Origin: a virus
Strand: one strand, 5' to 3'
IMG/VR virus record: IMGVR_UViG_3300046007_002820
Location: 1 to 64,000 of that record
Length of the DNA stretch: 64,000 bases
Shown here piece after piece: positions 15,513 through 24,567 of this stretch. Each line of letters starts with the position of its first letter. The stretch's first letter is position 1. The translations under genes and the position numbers were made by a program. The notes under the pieces are model-generated. The model saw only the letters and a list, made by a program, of their open reading frames with translations, was not told the DNA's origin and ran no database searches.

Positions 15513-16574
15513 ATGGCTGTTGCTGCTAAAACTATCTTTGAACAGAACCTGATTGATGTTCAATACGCAAATAGAGTAGGTCTCTACCTATCACAATTTA
15601 GAGTCCTGAAAACACGTCCGTATTTGGCTAGATTCAGATGTCCCGTGTGTGGTGACTCTCAAAAGAATAAGACCAAAGCCAGAGGATTCTTTTACGCCGA
15701 TACCGCAGCCGGAAACAAGCTCAGATTCAAATGTCACAACGGCTGCCCATCAAGCACGTTCCGAAATTTCCTGAAGACTCAGAATCCAGCACTATTCAAG
15801 GAGTATGTATTTGACTTATATACCAAACCAGTCCAGCCCGATCATGGATCTGATATTCGATCAAGCGATGAACCGGAAACCGAAAAAGCAAAACTTCAGA
15901 TTGGAACAGGTCTCCGACAAATCAATGATCTTGAAGAAGATCATCCCGCAAGAGCCTACTGTATTCAACGACGAATACCAAATTCGGGATTGGAACTTTT
16001 ACTATACACTCCGAACTTTACCAAATTCGTTAATTCGCAAATACCGGGTAAGCTGAAAGATACATTCAAGGAACCACGTCTAATTATTCCTTTCACGAAT
16101 GAAGCTGGTGAATGTTACGGTTTTCAAGGAAGGTCATTCGATCCTGATGCAACTATGCGTTATGTATCTATCATGTTGAATACCGACGAAGTCAAATGCT
16201 TCGGTCGACATCGGATCAATACAAACAAGATGATCTATGTATTGGAAGGCGCGATAGACTCGTTGTTCGTAGATAATGCTATTGCGTCGACGCAAGGCGA
16301 TTTGTTGAATGTCGATGGACTGTTTCCAGGAGCTCGTAAATGCTACATACCAGACAAGGATCGGAGAAATCCTCAGATTCTAAAGATCATCGAGAAGTTG
16401 ATTGCGAGAAAGAAGAGTGTTTGTTTGTTGCCAACGGACTTACCCGGAAAGGATATCAACGAGATCGTGATCAATACTGGAATGTCACAACCCCAACTGA
16501 TGTCTATGATTAAGGCCAATACCTACGAAGGATTACGATTGAAACTTGAATTTGCGAAATGGAGAAAGATGTGA
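15513..16574 (+). CDS. gp61: DNA primase (T4 gp61 type)
   Basis: 353 residues, close to T4 gp61 (342). An N-terminal zinc finger (CPVCGD near residue 43 and CHNGC near 74) is followed by a TOPRIM-like catalytic region: VLEGAIDSLF carries the acidic EG motif near residue 247 and CYIPDKDRRN the DxD motif near 280. It makes RNA primers for lagging-strand synthesis, working with a helicase encoded elsewhere. It heads an operon running into thymidylate synthase, coupling priming with precursor supply. The start lacks a clear ribosome site, unlike most genes here. Confidence 0.85.
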   Translation: MAVAAKTIFEQNLIDVQYANRVGLYLSQFRVLKTRPYLARFRCPVCGDSQKNKTKARGFFYADTAAGNKLRFKCHNGCPSSTFRNFLKTQNPALFKEYVFDLYTKPVQPDHGSDIRSSDEPETEKAKLQIGTGLRQINDLEEDHPARAYCIQRRIPNSGLELLLYTPNFTKFVNSQIPGKLKDTFKEPRLIIPFTNEAGECYGFQGRSFDPDATMRYVSIMLNTDEVKCFGRHRINTNKMIYVLEGAIDSLFVDNAIASTQGDLLNVDGLFPGARKCYIPDKDRRNPQILKIIEKLIARKKSVCLLPTDLPGKDINEIVINTGMSQPQLMSMIKANTYEGLRLKLEFAKWRKM

Positions 16575-16801
16575 AACGTATCGTGTTAGAAGTCGGCGAC
16601 AAAGCTTGGATTTATGTTCGCGGCCATAAAGGAAATTTGACGAAGGGTCGCGTAGTTCACAAATTTTGTCTGAATAGAAGTTCAGAAGAAATGTATGTGA
16701 TTGAGATTGATACTCCTATGGATCCGATATATGAAGTTCGAGATGGATTAACTATTTCTGATACTAAGAAGGGTCCTATTGGGATGCATAGAATATCATG
16801 A
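16571..16801 (+). CDS. Hypothetical protein in primase-thyA operon
   Basis: 76 residues from GTG 16571, which overlaps the primase stop (ATGTGA) and has GGAG six bases upstream; an ATG at 16559 lies before that site. The small beta-rich sequence KRIVLEVGDKAWIYVRGHKG suggests an SH3/KOW-like barrel. Its stop overlaps the next ATG by 4 bp. Function unknown. Confidence 0.6.
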   Translation: MKRIVLEVGDKAWIYVRGHKGNLTKGRVVHKFCLNRSSEEMYVIEIDTPMDPIYEVRDGLTISDTKKGPIGMHRIS

Positions 16802-17004
16802 CTTCGAAAGAATGTATTGATCCTGCAGTATTCATTCCGTTTTCGGAAGAGAATCCGAGAAGAAGTTGGGATCCTCCAGGTGCAACCGGCACGTGGAGAC
16901 AATGTCGCAATCTCTATACTTCGTATGACGGCTTTGACGGCGAACGGTGGAAATGTGATATTTGCGGAAAATCCTACTTTCTAGATTACGAGGACATGAA
17001 ATGA
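16798..17004 (+). CDS. Small putative zinc-binding protein
   Basis: 68 residues. CDICGKSY near the C-terminus and single upstream cysteines could form a zinc site. It is coupled to both neighbours by 4-bp ATGA overlaps, so it is translated with primase and thymidylate synthase. No family recognised. Confidence 0.55.
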   Translation: MTSKECIDPAVFIPFSEENPRRSWDPPGATGTWRQCRNLYTSYDGFDGERWKCDICGKSYFLDYEDMK

Positions 17005-17861
17005 ATCAGAACACAAACTTCGAAGAGCTCCAGTATCTTCAACTCATGGCGAATCTTCTGAATGATTCTGAAGATCCTCGCAATCTGATTCCAGACCGAA
17101 CTGGAACTGGTCGATATGGTCGCTTCGGTGCGCAGATGCGGTTCAATCTTCGGAACGATAGATTCCCTCTCCTGACGACCAAGAAGGTCTTCATGAAAGG
17201 TATCGTTCACGAACTTCTATGGTTGATCTCAGGCTCGACGAACATCAAGTATCTTGTCGATAACGGTGTTCATATCTGGGATGAATGGGCCGATACGAAT
17301 GGCGATTTGGGTCCGGTGTATGGTAAACAGTGGCGTGCTTGGGATGGTATTGTTTATTCTGAATTTGGTGACGCAGTTGCATTCGGGGAAATTGATCAGC
17401 TCGCGAACGTCATCGAAGAACTAAAGAAAAACAAATTCAGCACTCGTCATATTGTGACTGCGTGGAATCCTGCCGATGTTCCGGATCAGGCTCTTCCGCC
17501 ATGTCACTGTTTCTTCCAATTCGATGTGAATACCAAAAACGAGTTGTCCTGCCAACTATACCAAAGATCCGCCGATATGTTCCTCGGAGTTCCATTCAAT
17601 ATTGCCAGCTACGCTTTGCTGACTCGAATGATCGCGGATGTTTGTGGATATACTCCTGGAGATTTTGTTCATACTCTCGGCAACTATCATCTGTATGCAA
17701 ACCATCTAGATCAAGCTCGCGAACAATGCTCTAGACTTCCGAAGAATTTCCCGTTACTGAAACTAAACCATAGAGACTCAATTGATGCCTTTACTTTTGA
17801 CGACGTAAAGGTTATCAATTATGAATCACATCCAACAATCAAAGCAGAAGTAAGTGTATAG
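17001..17861 (+). CDS. thyA: Thymidylate synthase (ThyA type)
   Basis: 286 residues from ATG 17001, overlapping the previous stop; an upstream in-frame TTG at 16962 would extend into the preceding gene and is rejected. It methylates dUMP to dTMP using methylene-tetrahydrofolate. Signatures: DRTGTG near residue 33, [17 protein letters not shown], catalytic PPCHC (Cys168) and [20 protein letters not shown], ending in the usual hydrophobic SV. T4 has the equivalent td gene. It is followed by nrdA, so deoxynucleotide enzymes form one block. Confidence 0.95.
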   Translation: MNQNTNFEELQYLQLMANLLNDSEDPRNLIPDRTGTGRYGRFGAQMRFNLRNDRFPLLTTKKVFMKGIVHELLWLISGSTNIKYLVDNGVHIWDEWADTNGDLGPVYGKQWRAWDGIVYSEFGDAVAFGEIDQLANVIEELKKNKFSTRHIVTAWNPADVPDQALPPCHCFFQFDVNTKNELSCQLYQRSADMFLGVPFNIASYALLTRMIADVCGYTPGDFVHTLGNYHLYANHLDQAREQCSRLPKNFPLLKLNHRDSIDAFTFDDVKVINYESHPTIKAEVSV

Positions 17862-17879
17862 ACTAAGGAGCACTACCAA

Positions 17880-20135
17880 TTGAAAGTAACAAAGAGAGAT
17901 GGAACAAGAGTCGATCTAGATATCGAAAAGATTCACGAAGCGTGTAGATGGGCGTGTGAAGGTATTGAAGATGTTTCCGTCTCAAGTCTACAGTTGGCAT
18001 CCGGACTAAAGCTCTATAACAATATCAAGAGCTCAGATATTCAAGAGACGCTCATCCGTTCTGCTGCTGATCTGATCACTGAAGACTCCCCGAACTATCA
18101 GTATGTTGCATCGAAACTTCTGCTTTGGTCTCTCTATAAAGAGGTTTACGGATCGCTCGAAAAGTATAGTCTGACTAAACTAATTGAACAAAATGTAAAC
18201 CTTGGGTTCTATACATCCGAACTTCTAGAATGGTATTCTCCCGACGAACTCGATTGGTTCGATGGGCATATCATTCATGATCGAGACTACGACATTCCTT
18301 ATGCTGGAATGGAACTCATGCGGACAAAGTATCTAATCAGAAACCGAATGACCAGCCGTATTCTCGAGACGCCGCAAATGGCTTTCATGCTCATCGCAAT
18401 GACGTTCTTCCACAAATACGAGAAGAAGCGTCGTCTAGAATATGTCGTGAATTTCTATAATGCTCTGTCTCAATTTGAGCTGTCACTACCGACGCCGATT
18501 ATGGCGGGTATGCGAACTCCCGAGAAGCAATTCTCATCCTGTACTTTGATCGAAGCCGATGATAATCTGAATTCTATTTTCTCGACTGCGACTGCGATCG
18601 GTCTCTATGTTGCAAAGAAGGCCGGAATTGGCATCGGCGGCGGAGCTTTGCGCGGCTTTGGTTCACCAATTCGCGGCGGCCAATCTACACATACTGGCGT
18701 GTTCTCATTCTATCGTTTGTGGGAAGCAGCTGTTCAGTCTTGTAATCAAGGTGGAGTTCGTAAAGGCTCTGGTAATCTGAACTACGTCGGCTGGCATCAG
18801 GAATTCAAAGATCTGATCGTCCTGAAAAACAATAAAGGAACTCCAGAAAACCGTATCAACAATCTAGATTATACTGTTCAGCTTTCCAGACTCTTCTACG
18901 AGCGTCTGATTGAAGGTGGTGATATTACCTTCTTCTCACCATCGGACGTGCCAGGACTGTACGAAGCCTTCTTCGAGAATGAAGATAAGTTCCAGGACTT
19001 GTACAAAAAGTATGAGAATAACAAGAAAATCCGAAAAACTTCCATGAAGGCTCTGGAGTTCTTCACGACTCTGATGACGGAGCGTAAGGAAACCGGCCGA
19101 ATCTATATCATGAACGTCGATCATGTGAATTCTCACGGCTCGTTCATTCCTGAACTTGCTCCGATTAGAATGACCAATCTTTGCACGGAAGTTACACTTC
19201 CAACCAAACCATTCGAGAATCCGTTCGATGGGTCCGGAGAAATCGCGCTTTGCGTATTGGCTGCTATTAATGCGGGGAAACTGAATGACCAGAATAAAGA
19301 TCTTATCCGTCTTGCTGATTTGCTTGTGCGCGCTCTTGATGAGCTCTTGGATTATCAGGAATATCCTGTTGCTGCTGGGGCTCATGGTGCTCTTCGGAGG
19401 CGTAGCCTTGGTATTGGGATTACTGGATTTTCGCACTGGAAAGCCAAGAATAACATTCGATACAATTCTATCACTTCTGAAGATTACGAAAAAATCGACG
19501 ACTTTGCACAAGCCTGGTCTTATGCACTCATTAGAGCGTCGGTCGAGGTCGCAAAAGAAAAAGGACCATGTGATCTAATCAGTCATACAAAGTATGCTGG
19601 TGGAGTGCTACCGATTGATACATACAAGAAAGAAGTCGACGAGATTGTTCCTCATAAAGATAAACAGGATTGGGGATCACTTCGAGATGATCTAAGCAAC
19701 TACGGCATTCGAAACTCTACGCTCATGGCTTTCATGCCAGCCGAAACTTCGAGTCTCATTTCCAATTCTACGAATGGTATCGAAGATCCGCGTGGTCCGA
19801 TCTCAATCAAGATCAACAAAGATCAGGTATCAAAGCAAGTCGTTCCGGAAATCAAGAAATATGGACGACGCTACGATTACCTGTGGAATCAGAATTCACC
19901 TATTCCTTATCTGAAGACTATGGCGATTTTCCAAAAATATATGGATCAGTCGATCTCGGTCAATACATCTTACAATCCGAAAAACTTCCCGGGCGATGAG
20001 ATTTCTATGAATACTCTTCTGCAGGATCTATTGACCTTTTATAAATACGGTGGGAAATGCCTCTATTACTTCAACACCAACGATAATGCTGGGGAGGAAG
20101 AAACCGAAGAAGGTTGTGACACTTGTGTCATTTGA
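17880..20135 (+). CDS. nrdA: Ribonucleoside-diphosphate reductase alpha subunit, class Ia
   Basis: 751 residues. It begins at TTG 17880 with AAGGAG nine bases upstream; no ATG fits. An N-terminal ATP-cone-like region (KVTKRDGTRVDLDIEKIHEA) precedes the catalytic barrel with EKQFSSCTLIE, the active-site NLCTEV and FMPAETSSLISNSTNGIE. The tail GCDTCVI supplies the C-terminal redox cysteine pair used by thioredoxin or glutaredoxin. It reduces ribonucleotides with NrdB, encoded next but one; a glutaredoxin gene lies at 31123. Confidence 0.95.
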   Translation: MKVTKRDGTRVDLDIEKIHEACRWACEGIEDVSVSSLQLASGLKLYNNIKSSDIQETLIRSAADLITEDSPNYQYVASKLLLWSLYKEVYGSLEKYSLTKLIEQNVNLGFYTSELLEWYSPDELDWFDGHIIHDRDYDIPYAGMELMRTKYLIRNRMTSRILETPQMAFMLIAMTFFHKYEKKRRLEYVVNFYNALSQFELSLPTPIMAGMRTPEKQFSSCTLIEADDNLNSIFSTATAIGLYVAKKAGIGIGGGALRGFGSPIRGGQSTHTGVFSFYRLWEAAVQSCNQGGVRKGSGNLNYVGWHQEFKDLIVLKNNKGTPENRINNLDYTVQLSRLFYERLIEGGDITFFSPSDVPGLYEAFFENEDKFQDLYKKYENNKKIRKTSMKALEFFTTLMTERKETGRIYIMNVDHVNSHGSFIPELAPIRMTNLCTEVTLPTKPFENPFDGSGEIALCVLAAINAGKLNDQNKDLIRLADLLVRALDELLDYQEYPVAAGAHGALRRRSLGIGITGFSHWKAKNNIRYNSITSEDYEKIDDFAQAWSYALIRASVEVAKEKGPCDLISHTKYAGGVLPIDTYKKEVDEIVPHKDKQDWGSLRDDLSNYGIRNSTLMAFMPAETSSLISNSTNGIEDPRGPISIKINKDQVSKQVVPEIKKYGRRYDYLWNQNSPIPYLKTMAIFQKYMDQSISVNTSYNPKNFPGDEISMNTLLQDLLTFYKYGGKCLYYFNTNDNAGEEETEEGCDTCVI

Positions 20136-20165
20136 GGCTTTACAAATAGAAAGGAGTGACTTAGA

Positions 20166-20237
20166 ATGGAACTGTTCATTCTCGGTATGATCACGCTGAC
20201 GTTTGCGTTGTTCTACGCGCCAGCGTTTTGTGATTAA
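20166..20237 (+). CDS. Tiny membrane peptide between nrdA and nrdB
   Basis: 23 codons, MELFILGMITLTFALFYAPA then FCD, almost all hydrophobic, preceded by AAGGAG at 20152-20157 about eight bases before the ATG. The ribosome site and exact fit in the nrdA-nrdB gap support translation; size makes it tentative. It could modulate coupling of nrdB translation or insert in the membrane. Confidence 0.4.
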   Translation: MELFILGMITLTFALFYAPAFCD

Positions 20238-20251
20238 CATTAAGGAGTAAG

Positions 20252-21355
20252 ATGTCGTATTCAGTTTTTGATATTTCGGAGCGCAATACGTCGAAAGAAC
20301 CAAGATTATTCTTAGGTCCTACGGCGACTATTGCGCGCTACGACAAGGTTCGGTATCCACAATTCCTGAAACTTGCGCGTAAACAAGAGGGATTCTTCTG
20401 GCAGCCAGAAGAGGTTTCACTCGAGAGGGATATCAAAGACTTCAAGAGTCTGACGAAAGAAGAAGAGCATATCTTCACGTCCAATCTGAAACGGCAAATT
20501 CTACTAGATTCGGTCCAAGGGCGAGCTTTATCTCTTGCCTTTGGACCGGTCACATCTGACCCTGAACTCGAAGGCTGGTGGAAAGTTCAGGAGTATTTCG
20601 AGCGTATTCATAATCGCACATACTCTTATCTGCTGCAGAACGTCTATCCAAATCCGTCGAAAGTGTTCGATGAGATGTTGGAAATTCAAGAAATCGTGGA
20701 CTGCGCTAAGAGTGTTTCGAAAGAATACGATAGACTTATTGATTATAATGCCACGACTAATCTGTCTATGTGGTCACCGTCTCGGGATTACAAATATGCT
20801 GTTAAAGAACAAATCTGGCGGACTATTCACGCAGTTAATGCTTTAGAAGGTATTCGGTTCTATGTATCTTTCATCTGCTCCTGGGCATTTGCTGAACAGG
20901 GTAAAATGGAAGGTAATGCGAAACTCATCAAGTTCATTGCTCGAGATGAAAACATCCATCTTGGAGTGACTCAGCAACTCATCAAGCTTCTTCCCAAAGA
21001 TGATCCAGAATTTGAACGAATTCAGCGATTTGATGCTGAATACATTCAGCAATTGTTCACTGAAGTCGTGAACCAGGAAAAAGCATGGGCCAAATACCTA
21101 TTCTCGACCGGTTCAATGCTTGGACTCAACGAAGAAATCCTGTACGAGTATGTCGATTATATCGCAGCGAAACGTGCTCGCGCCGTGGGCATTCAAGGAT
21201 TCAAGAATGTTCAAAATCCTCTACCTTGGGATGCGAAATGGATCGCAGGCGCTGAAATTCAAGTAGCTCCTCAGGAAACTCAGATCAATTCCTATACTGT
21301 CGGGGATATCAAAAACGACGCATCATCAGATTCATTCAAAGGATTTTCATTGTGA
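20252..21355 (+). CDS. nrdB: Ribonucleoside-diphosphate reductase beta subunit, class Ia
   Basis: 367 residues with AAGGAG before the ATG. The di-iron ligands and radical tyrosine are in place by pattern: LLDSVQGR (Asp), ERIHNRTY (Glu, His and the Tyr), LEGIRFYVSF (Glu) and RDENIHLG (Glu, His). The C-terminus SDSFKGFSL is the NrdA-binding tail. Its last 20 bp overlap, tail to tail, a homing endonuclease gene on the other strand, a common insertion context for phage homing genes. Confidence 0.95.
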   Translation: MSYSVFDISERNTSKEPRLFLGPTATIARYDKVRYPQFLKLARKQEGFFWQPEEVSLERDIKDFKSLTKEEEHIFTSNLKRQILLDSVQGRALSLAFGPVTSDPELEGWWKVQEYFERIHNRTYSYLLQNVYPNPSKVFDEMLEIQEIVDCAKSVSKEYDRLIDYNATTNLSMWSPSRDYKYAVKEQIWRTIHAVNALEGIRFYVSFICSWAFAEQGKMEGNAKLIKFIARDENIHLGVTQQLIKLLPKDDPEFERIQRFDAEYIQQLFTEVVNQEKAWAKYLFSTGSMLGLNEEILYEYVDYIAAKRARAVGIQGFKNVQNPLPWDAKWIAGAEIQVAPQETQINSYTVGDIKNDASSDSFKGFSL

Positions 21356-22049
21356 CAAGAGAAGGATGTTTATGTCTTTTATGGCTAGAAAGTCCACTTG
21401 GTCCTTTTACTTTTAAGTTGCATACATCACAAATCATGTCAATTTGAGAATGATGTCTACCTTCTGACAGTAATTTACTATTACGTTCTTTAGCAAACAA
21501 AGAACCTTTTTCTCCAGAAAATTGATGAACACCTCGTGCGACTCTATCTTGTTGAAATTTTGATCCGAGAAAATGATGAGTGCCATTTTCTACCATAGTC
21601 TTATTTCTTTTAATCGCATTCGCAGTACCGAGTACACCTGCAAAAGGATGGGTTCCTTCTAATATACGCTTTTTATTACTTTCCGAAGAACATTTTGACC
21701 GTTTTAATCTGAATTCTTGGGATTCCCAGCAGGTCGGCACTCTTCCGTCGTTGTTATGTTTATTGAGATAATCTTCTCGTGATCTAACGTCTAGTTTATT
21801 CAATACACGCGTTTCCCAAGAATAACATGCTGTTTGATTCTCGCCAAATATTTTTCGAATTTGTATCACGTCTGGATCACCATTTTGTTCGATGTATTTG
21901 TTAACAATTTTAGATGAGGTGAAATATGTAACCCACAAATCGTCGGGATGGCAATTCCGCGCCCATTTGCCACCATAATATTTCATGTTGGTTTTAAACC
22001 ATTTCAATAGATATGTATAGCAAATCCAAGGTCTGATATAAGTATTCAT
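21336..22049 (-). CDS. Homing endonuclease-like protein with NUMOD-type repeats and C2H2 finger
   Basis: 237 residues from the ATG at 22049, which has AGGAG upstream; longer in-frame extensions run into other sequence. The N-terminal half (YYGGKWARNCHPDDLWVTYF, then EPDVI-like and WETRVLNKLDV) matches a family annotated in phages as putative homing endonucleases. The middle has repeated GTH(P/H)F.G elements typical of NUMOD3 DNA-binding repeats, and the C-terminus has a C-x2-C...H-x4-H finger (CDVCNLKVKGPSGLSSHKRH). It is AT-richer than its neighbours and antisense to nrdB and the deaminase, as expected of a mobile gene. Catalytic class (GIY-YIG relative or other) is uncertain. Confidence 0.75.
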   Translation of the reverse strand: MNTYIRPWICYTYLLKWFKTNMKYYGGKWARNCHPDDLWVTYFTSSKIVNKYIEQNGDPDVIQIRKIFGENQTACYSWETRVLNKLDVRSREDYLNKHNNDGRVPTCWESQEFRLKRSKCSSESNKKRILEGTHPFAGVLGTANAIKRNKTMVENGTHHFLGSKFQQDRVARGVHQFSGEKGSLFAKERNSKLLSEGRHHSQIDMICDVCNLKVKGPSGLSSHKRHKHPSLVTMKIL

Positions 22050-22119
22050 TGCTGGAGTTCTCCTGTTCAAGCAGTTGAGATCTAGTGGTAGTGGATGCGT
22101 CAACATCGCGACTACCAAG

Positions 22120-22126
22120 TATTTAG
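22120..22126 (-). promoter_or_regulatory. Late promoter CTAAATA for homing endonuclease
   Basis: CTAAATA on the minus strand, 71 bp upstream of the endonuclease ATG, overlapping the ribosome site of the opposite-strand deaminase gene. The second homing endonuclease in the window has the same box at a similar distance. Confidence 0.5.
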
Positions 22127-22134
22127 GAGATATG

Positions 22135-22665
22135 ATGTTAACATTGAAAGAAACGAGATATAACGAATTATACATGGATATCGCTAATCGAGTATCCAAA
22201 ATGTCTTATGCTAAAAGATTGCATGTTGGAGCCTTGATTGTGAAAGATGGTAATATTATTTCCATGGGCTGGAACGGTCAACCAGCAGGATTTGATAATA
22301 TATGCGAAGAATTGAATGCAGATGGCAGTTTAACTACACTGCCGACAGTTATGCACGCCGAATTTAATTCTATACGAAAAATAGCTAGAAGCACAGAATC
22401 CGCAGAAAATGCTACCATGTATTGCACTCACGCTGCATGTTTGCAATGTGCTCTTTTGATTTATGGCTCTGGAATCAGCACGTTCATATACGGTCAAGAT
22501 TATCGAGATTCTTCAGGATTGGATTTTCTTCGCCGAGCTGGTGTGACTGTTCTGAAACACAAAGAAGCATATACGCTAGCATCGGTTGATTGGCGAAATG
22601 CTTACAACGAACCAACTCGAATGCATATGTTGGAGGATCATTTCTATGACAACAGCGAAGATTAG
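22135..22665 (+). CDS. cd: Deoxycytidylate deaminase
   Basis: 176 residues from ATG 22135, four bases after AGGAGA; ATG 22132 is too close to it. It deaminates dCMP to dUMP, feeding thymidylate synthase. The zinc site is HAEFNSIRK (His and catalytic Glu) with AACLQCA supplying the cysteine pair; the usual Ser-Pro before the first Cys is Ala-Ala here. GWNGQPAGFDN is the substrate loop. It was probably contiguous with nrdB before the homing gene arrived. Confidence 0.9.
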   Translation: MLTLKETRYNELYMDIANRVSKMSYAKRLHVGALIVKDGNIISMGWNGQPAGFDNICEELNADGSLTTLPTVMHAEFNSIRKIARSTESAENATMYCTHAACLQCALLIYGSGISTFIYGQDYRDSSGLDFLRRAGVTVLKHKEAYTLASVDWRNAYNEPTRMHMLEDHFYDNSED

Positions 22666-22718
22666 ATTCGAGTAATCACTAAGTTCTTTCAATAGTTTCA
22701 ATTAGATAGGAAATATCA

Positions 22719-22865
22719 ATGAGCTCTTGGAAAGAATGTAATTCCTGCAACGAAGAATATCAGGTCATCGGCGGATCGCTAGATACTCCAGCAGTATTCT
22801 GCCCGTTCTGTGGAACAGTCGTAGAAGATGACGAAGATCTCTTCCCAGAAGAAGATGAAGAATGA
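22719..22865 (+). CDS. Small zinc-ribbon protein
   Basis: 48 residues. Two knuckles, CNSC near residue 7 and CPFC near 30, form a rubredoxin-like zinc ribbon, followed by a very acidic tail (EDDEDLFPEEDEE). The stop overlaps the next ATG by 4 bp. Such small ribbons in phages often act as nucleic-acid or transcription-factor adaptors; no specific role is seen. Confidence 0.65.
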   Translation: MSSWKECNSCNEEYQVIGGSLDTPAVFCPFCGTVVEDDEDLFPEEDEE

Positions 22866-23356
22866 TTCGCCGCTTCGCAGAGATTCTCAAAGAGAGCTCT
22901 GAATCTCCCAAATTCAGACGGGATAATCCCGGTGGTGATTGGCTCAAACATAAGCAAGAAGATGCCAATACCAACTATCATCGAAGAAAAGGTCTGAATG
23001 GAGCTACGACTGGGTATTTCAACAAAAATTTGCATCTCCCAGTATCAAAACTTCACAAACTCCCTGGCGCGATGGATGAACATAAGTTCAGACATGAAGG
23101 TCCGAAAGCAGAGCGTCTAGCGAAACAAATTGGCCATCCGAAGAATTTCAATTCCAAAGACCACCCAATCATGATCGGTGTAAACCATCGTGGCGAGCCT
23201 CATGTTATGGAAGGTAACCATCGACTCGCGTATGCACACAAACATGGAATTTCACATATTCACGCAGAAGTGAAATACTATAACGGCGGCGAAGATCATC
23301 CTCATCTCGGCGATTTCCATCCTCACGAGCTTCTAAAACATCACAAAGATGACTAA
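22862..23356 (+). CDS. ParB/sulfiredoxin-fold-like protein
   Basis: 164 residues. The C-terminal half contains PIMIGVNHRGEPHVMEGNHR, then LAYAHKHGI and AEV.YYNGGED, the pattern of ParB-like nuclease-fold domains (a G-N/E-H-R motif that binds nucleotide). The N-terminal half is basic. It is linked to a resolvase gene by an 8-bp overlap, so a role in DNA handling is plausible. Catalysis is not shown. Confidence 0.6.
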   Translation: MIRRFAEILKESSESPKFRRDNPGGDWLKHKQEDANTNYHRRKGLNGATTGYFNKNLHLPVSKLHKLPGAMDEHKFRHEGPKAERLAKQIGHPKNFNSKDHPIMIGVNHRGEPHVMEGNHRLAYAHKHGISHIHAEVKYYNGGEDHPHLGDFHPHELLKHHKDD

Positions 23357-23894
23357 CATCATTACCTCTGGCGTGGATTATTCCATGACCAGTCCCGCGA
23401 TCACATTACATGATTCCAATACCGACGAATTCACGTATCATTTCTATACGACAGATAAGAAACTGGAATGGAAACATCCGTTCTATGGAACTCTGGCAAA
23501 GCCTTTCTCGAACAATCAAGAACGATTCGACCGTCTTAGCGATTGGGCTCTGAGTATCTTATGTAAGTCTGACAAGATTGCGATAGAAGATTACGCGTTC
23601 GCTGCCAAAGGTATGACGTTCACCATGGGTGAAAATACCGGACTGTTGAAACTCAAACTCTGGAAAGCTGGTCTGAATTTTGAATTGGTTTCTCCTCCCA
23701 GCCTGAAGAAATTCGCCGCAGGTAAGGGCAACTCCAACAAAGATCAGATGGAGACGGCGTATTTCCTGGATCAGGGAATCTGGATTCGTTCCGAGATCAA
23801 TCAGAAAGAGACATCCGAGAATCCGTCATCAGACATCATCGACTCCTACTTTCTTTGTCTTTGGGCTTTACAAAGGCCAACATCTAAGGTATAA
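23349..23894 (+). CDS. RuvC-like Holliday-junction resolvase
   Basis: 181 residues. The RNase-H-fold acidic residues fall in order: GVDYSMTSP (Asp near residue 9), IAIEDYAF (Glu near 79), then GKGNSNKDQM and SSDIIDSYFLC (paired Asp near 161-165). It would cut branched replication intermediates before packaging. T4 uses endonuclease VII (gp49) instead, so this phage has replaced it or carries both. Its 3' end contains the next promoter's boxes. Confidence 0.75.
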   Translation: MTNIITSGVDYSMTSPAITLHDSNTDEFTYHFYTTDKKLEWKHPFYGTLAKPFSNNQERFDRLSDWALSILCKSDKIAIEDYAFAAKGMTFTMGENTGLLKLKLWKAGLNFELVSPPSLKKFAAGKGNSNKDQMETAYFLDQGIWIRSEINQKETSENPSSDIIDSYFLCLWALQRPTSKV

Positions 23895-23895
23895 T
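23867..23895 (+). promoter_or_regulatory. Early sigma70-like promoter
   Basis: TTTACA (23867-23872), 17-nt spacer, TATAAT (23890-23895), a near-consensus promoter inside the last codons of the resolvase gene. A strong AGAGGAGG ribosome site follows. Confidence 0.85.
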
Positions 23896-23924
23896 CAAGC
23901 CTTCACTAGAGGAGGTTCATACTT

Positions 23925-24176
23925 ATGCCGAAGGTCATTAAGCAAAAGCCGGAACTTCAGTGGGTTCAGGTTTCCGGCCGCGCGACTATATCGCTCGGGT
24001 TTGACCGGGCCGAGCTGTTGCGTTCGTTCCCCGAAAAGAAGGTTGATAGCCTGTCCGACCGCGAGCTGATTAAGTTAGCTATCGCTCACGGCAGCTTCAC
24101 GGTGTTCCCCGATAAGGACGGCTGGGTGGTGGAAACCGAAGTTAAGCAACCCGCGAAGCTGGTCGATTTATGCTAA
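23925..24176 (+). CDS. Small early protein, unknown
   Basis: 83 residues, alpha/beta, no Cys pair or membrane segment; contains DSLSDRELIKLAIAHGSFTV. Its base composition is more GC-rich than the flanking genes, which may mark recent acquisition or high expression. Strong promoter and ribosome site suggest abundant early synthesis. Confidence 0.6.
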   Translation: MPKVIKQKPELQWVQVSGRATISLGFDRAELLRSFPEKKVDSLSDRELIKLAIAHGSFTVFPDKDGWVVETEVKQPAKLVDLC

Positions 24177-24319
24177 TCTTCGTTGTAATATTCAAAGGTG
24201 TTCCCGTCGGGTATGTCAAAGCCGATTCTGAGCAAGAAGCTCGTATCGTCGCAGCATCATATGGATTCAATGAATACGGTGAACCTCCGGTAGTCTTAGA
24301 GCTTGAAGAGTTAGATTAG
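24170..24319 (+). CDS. Short early protein
   Basis: 49 residues, overlapping the previous gene's end by 7 bp. A beta hairpin start (MLIFVVIFKGVPVGYV) and a helix with EQEARIVAASYG resemble small phage proteins of the same operon type. Very acidic C-terminus. Function unknown. Confidence 0.5.
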   Translation: MLIFVVIFKGVPVGYVKADSEQEARIVAASYGFNEYGEPPVVLELEELD

Positions 24320-24330
24320 GAGATAATGAT

Positions 24331-24567
24331 ATGGATGATGGATACAATCAGTATCGATTCTACAAAATGTTCCGACCGTTCGGGAAGAACGGCATTCTGA
24401 TACTTGTCTCGGTTTTCGATCAATGTGCAGGTGACGATGTAATGCGGCAACGTTGGATCAAGAATGTGGGATTTTTCGAGCCAAGATTCAACTGGAAGTC
24501 ACTCAGAAAGACTCTTGAAGTTGGGTTCGAATGTCGCGGGTATCTTTGTACGGTATTCTTCGAATGA
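24331..24567 (+). CDS. Small early protein, unknown
   Basis: 78 residues with GGAG upstream. Aromatic and basic, with three cysteines that are not in a paired zinc arrangement. The stop overlaps the next start. No family recognised. Confidence 0.5.
   Translation: MDDGYNQYRFYKMFRPFGKNGILILVSVFDQCAGDDVMRQRWIKNVGFFEPRFNWKSLRKTLEVGFECRGYLCTVFFE

Noticed and set aside
24521-24540. tRNA-like GGGTTCGAATG element (also at 41634)
   Set aside because: Both lie inside coding genes and no acceptor, D or anticodon arms can be built around them.
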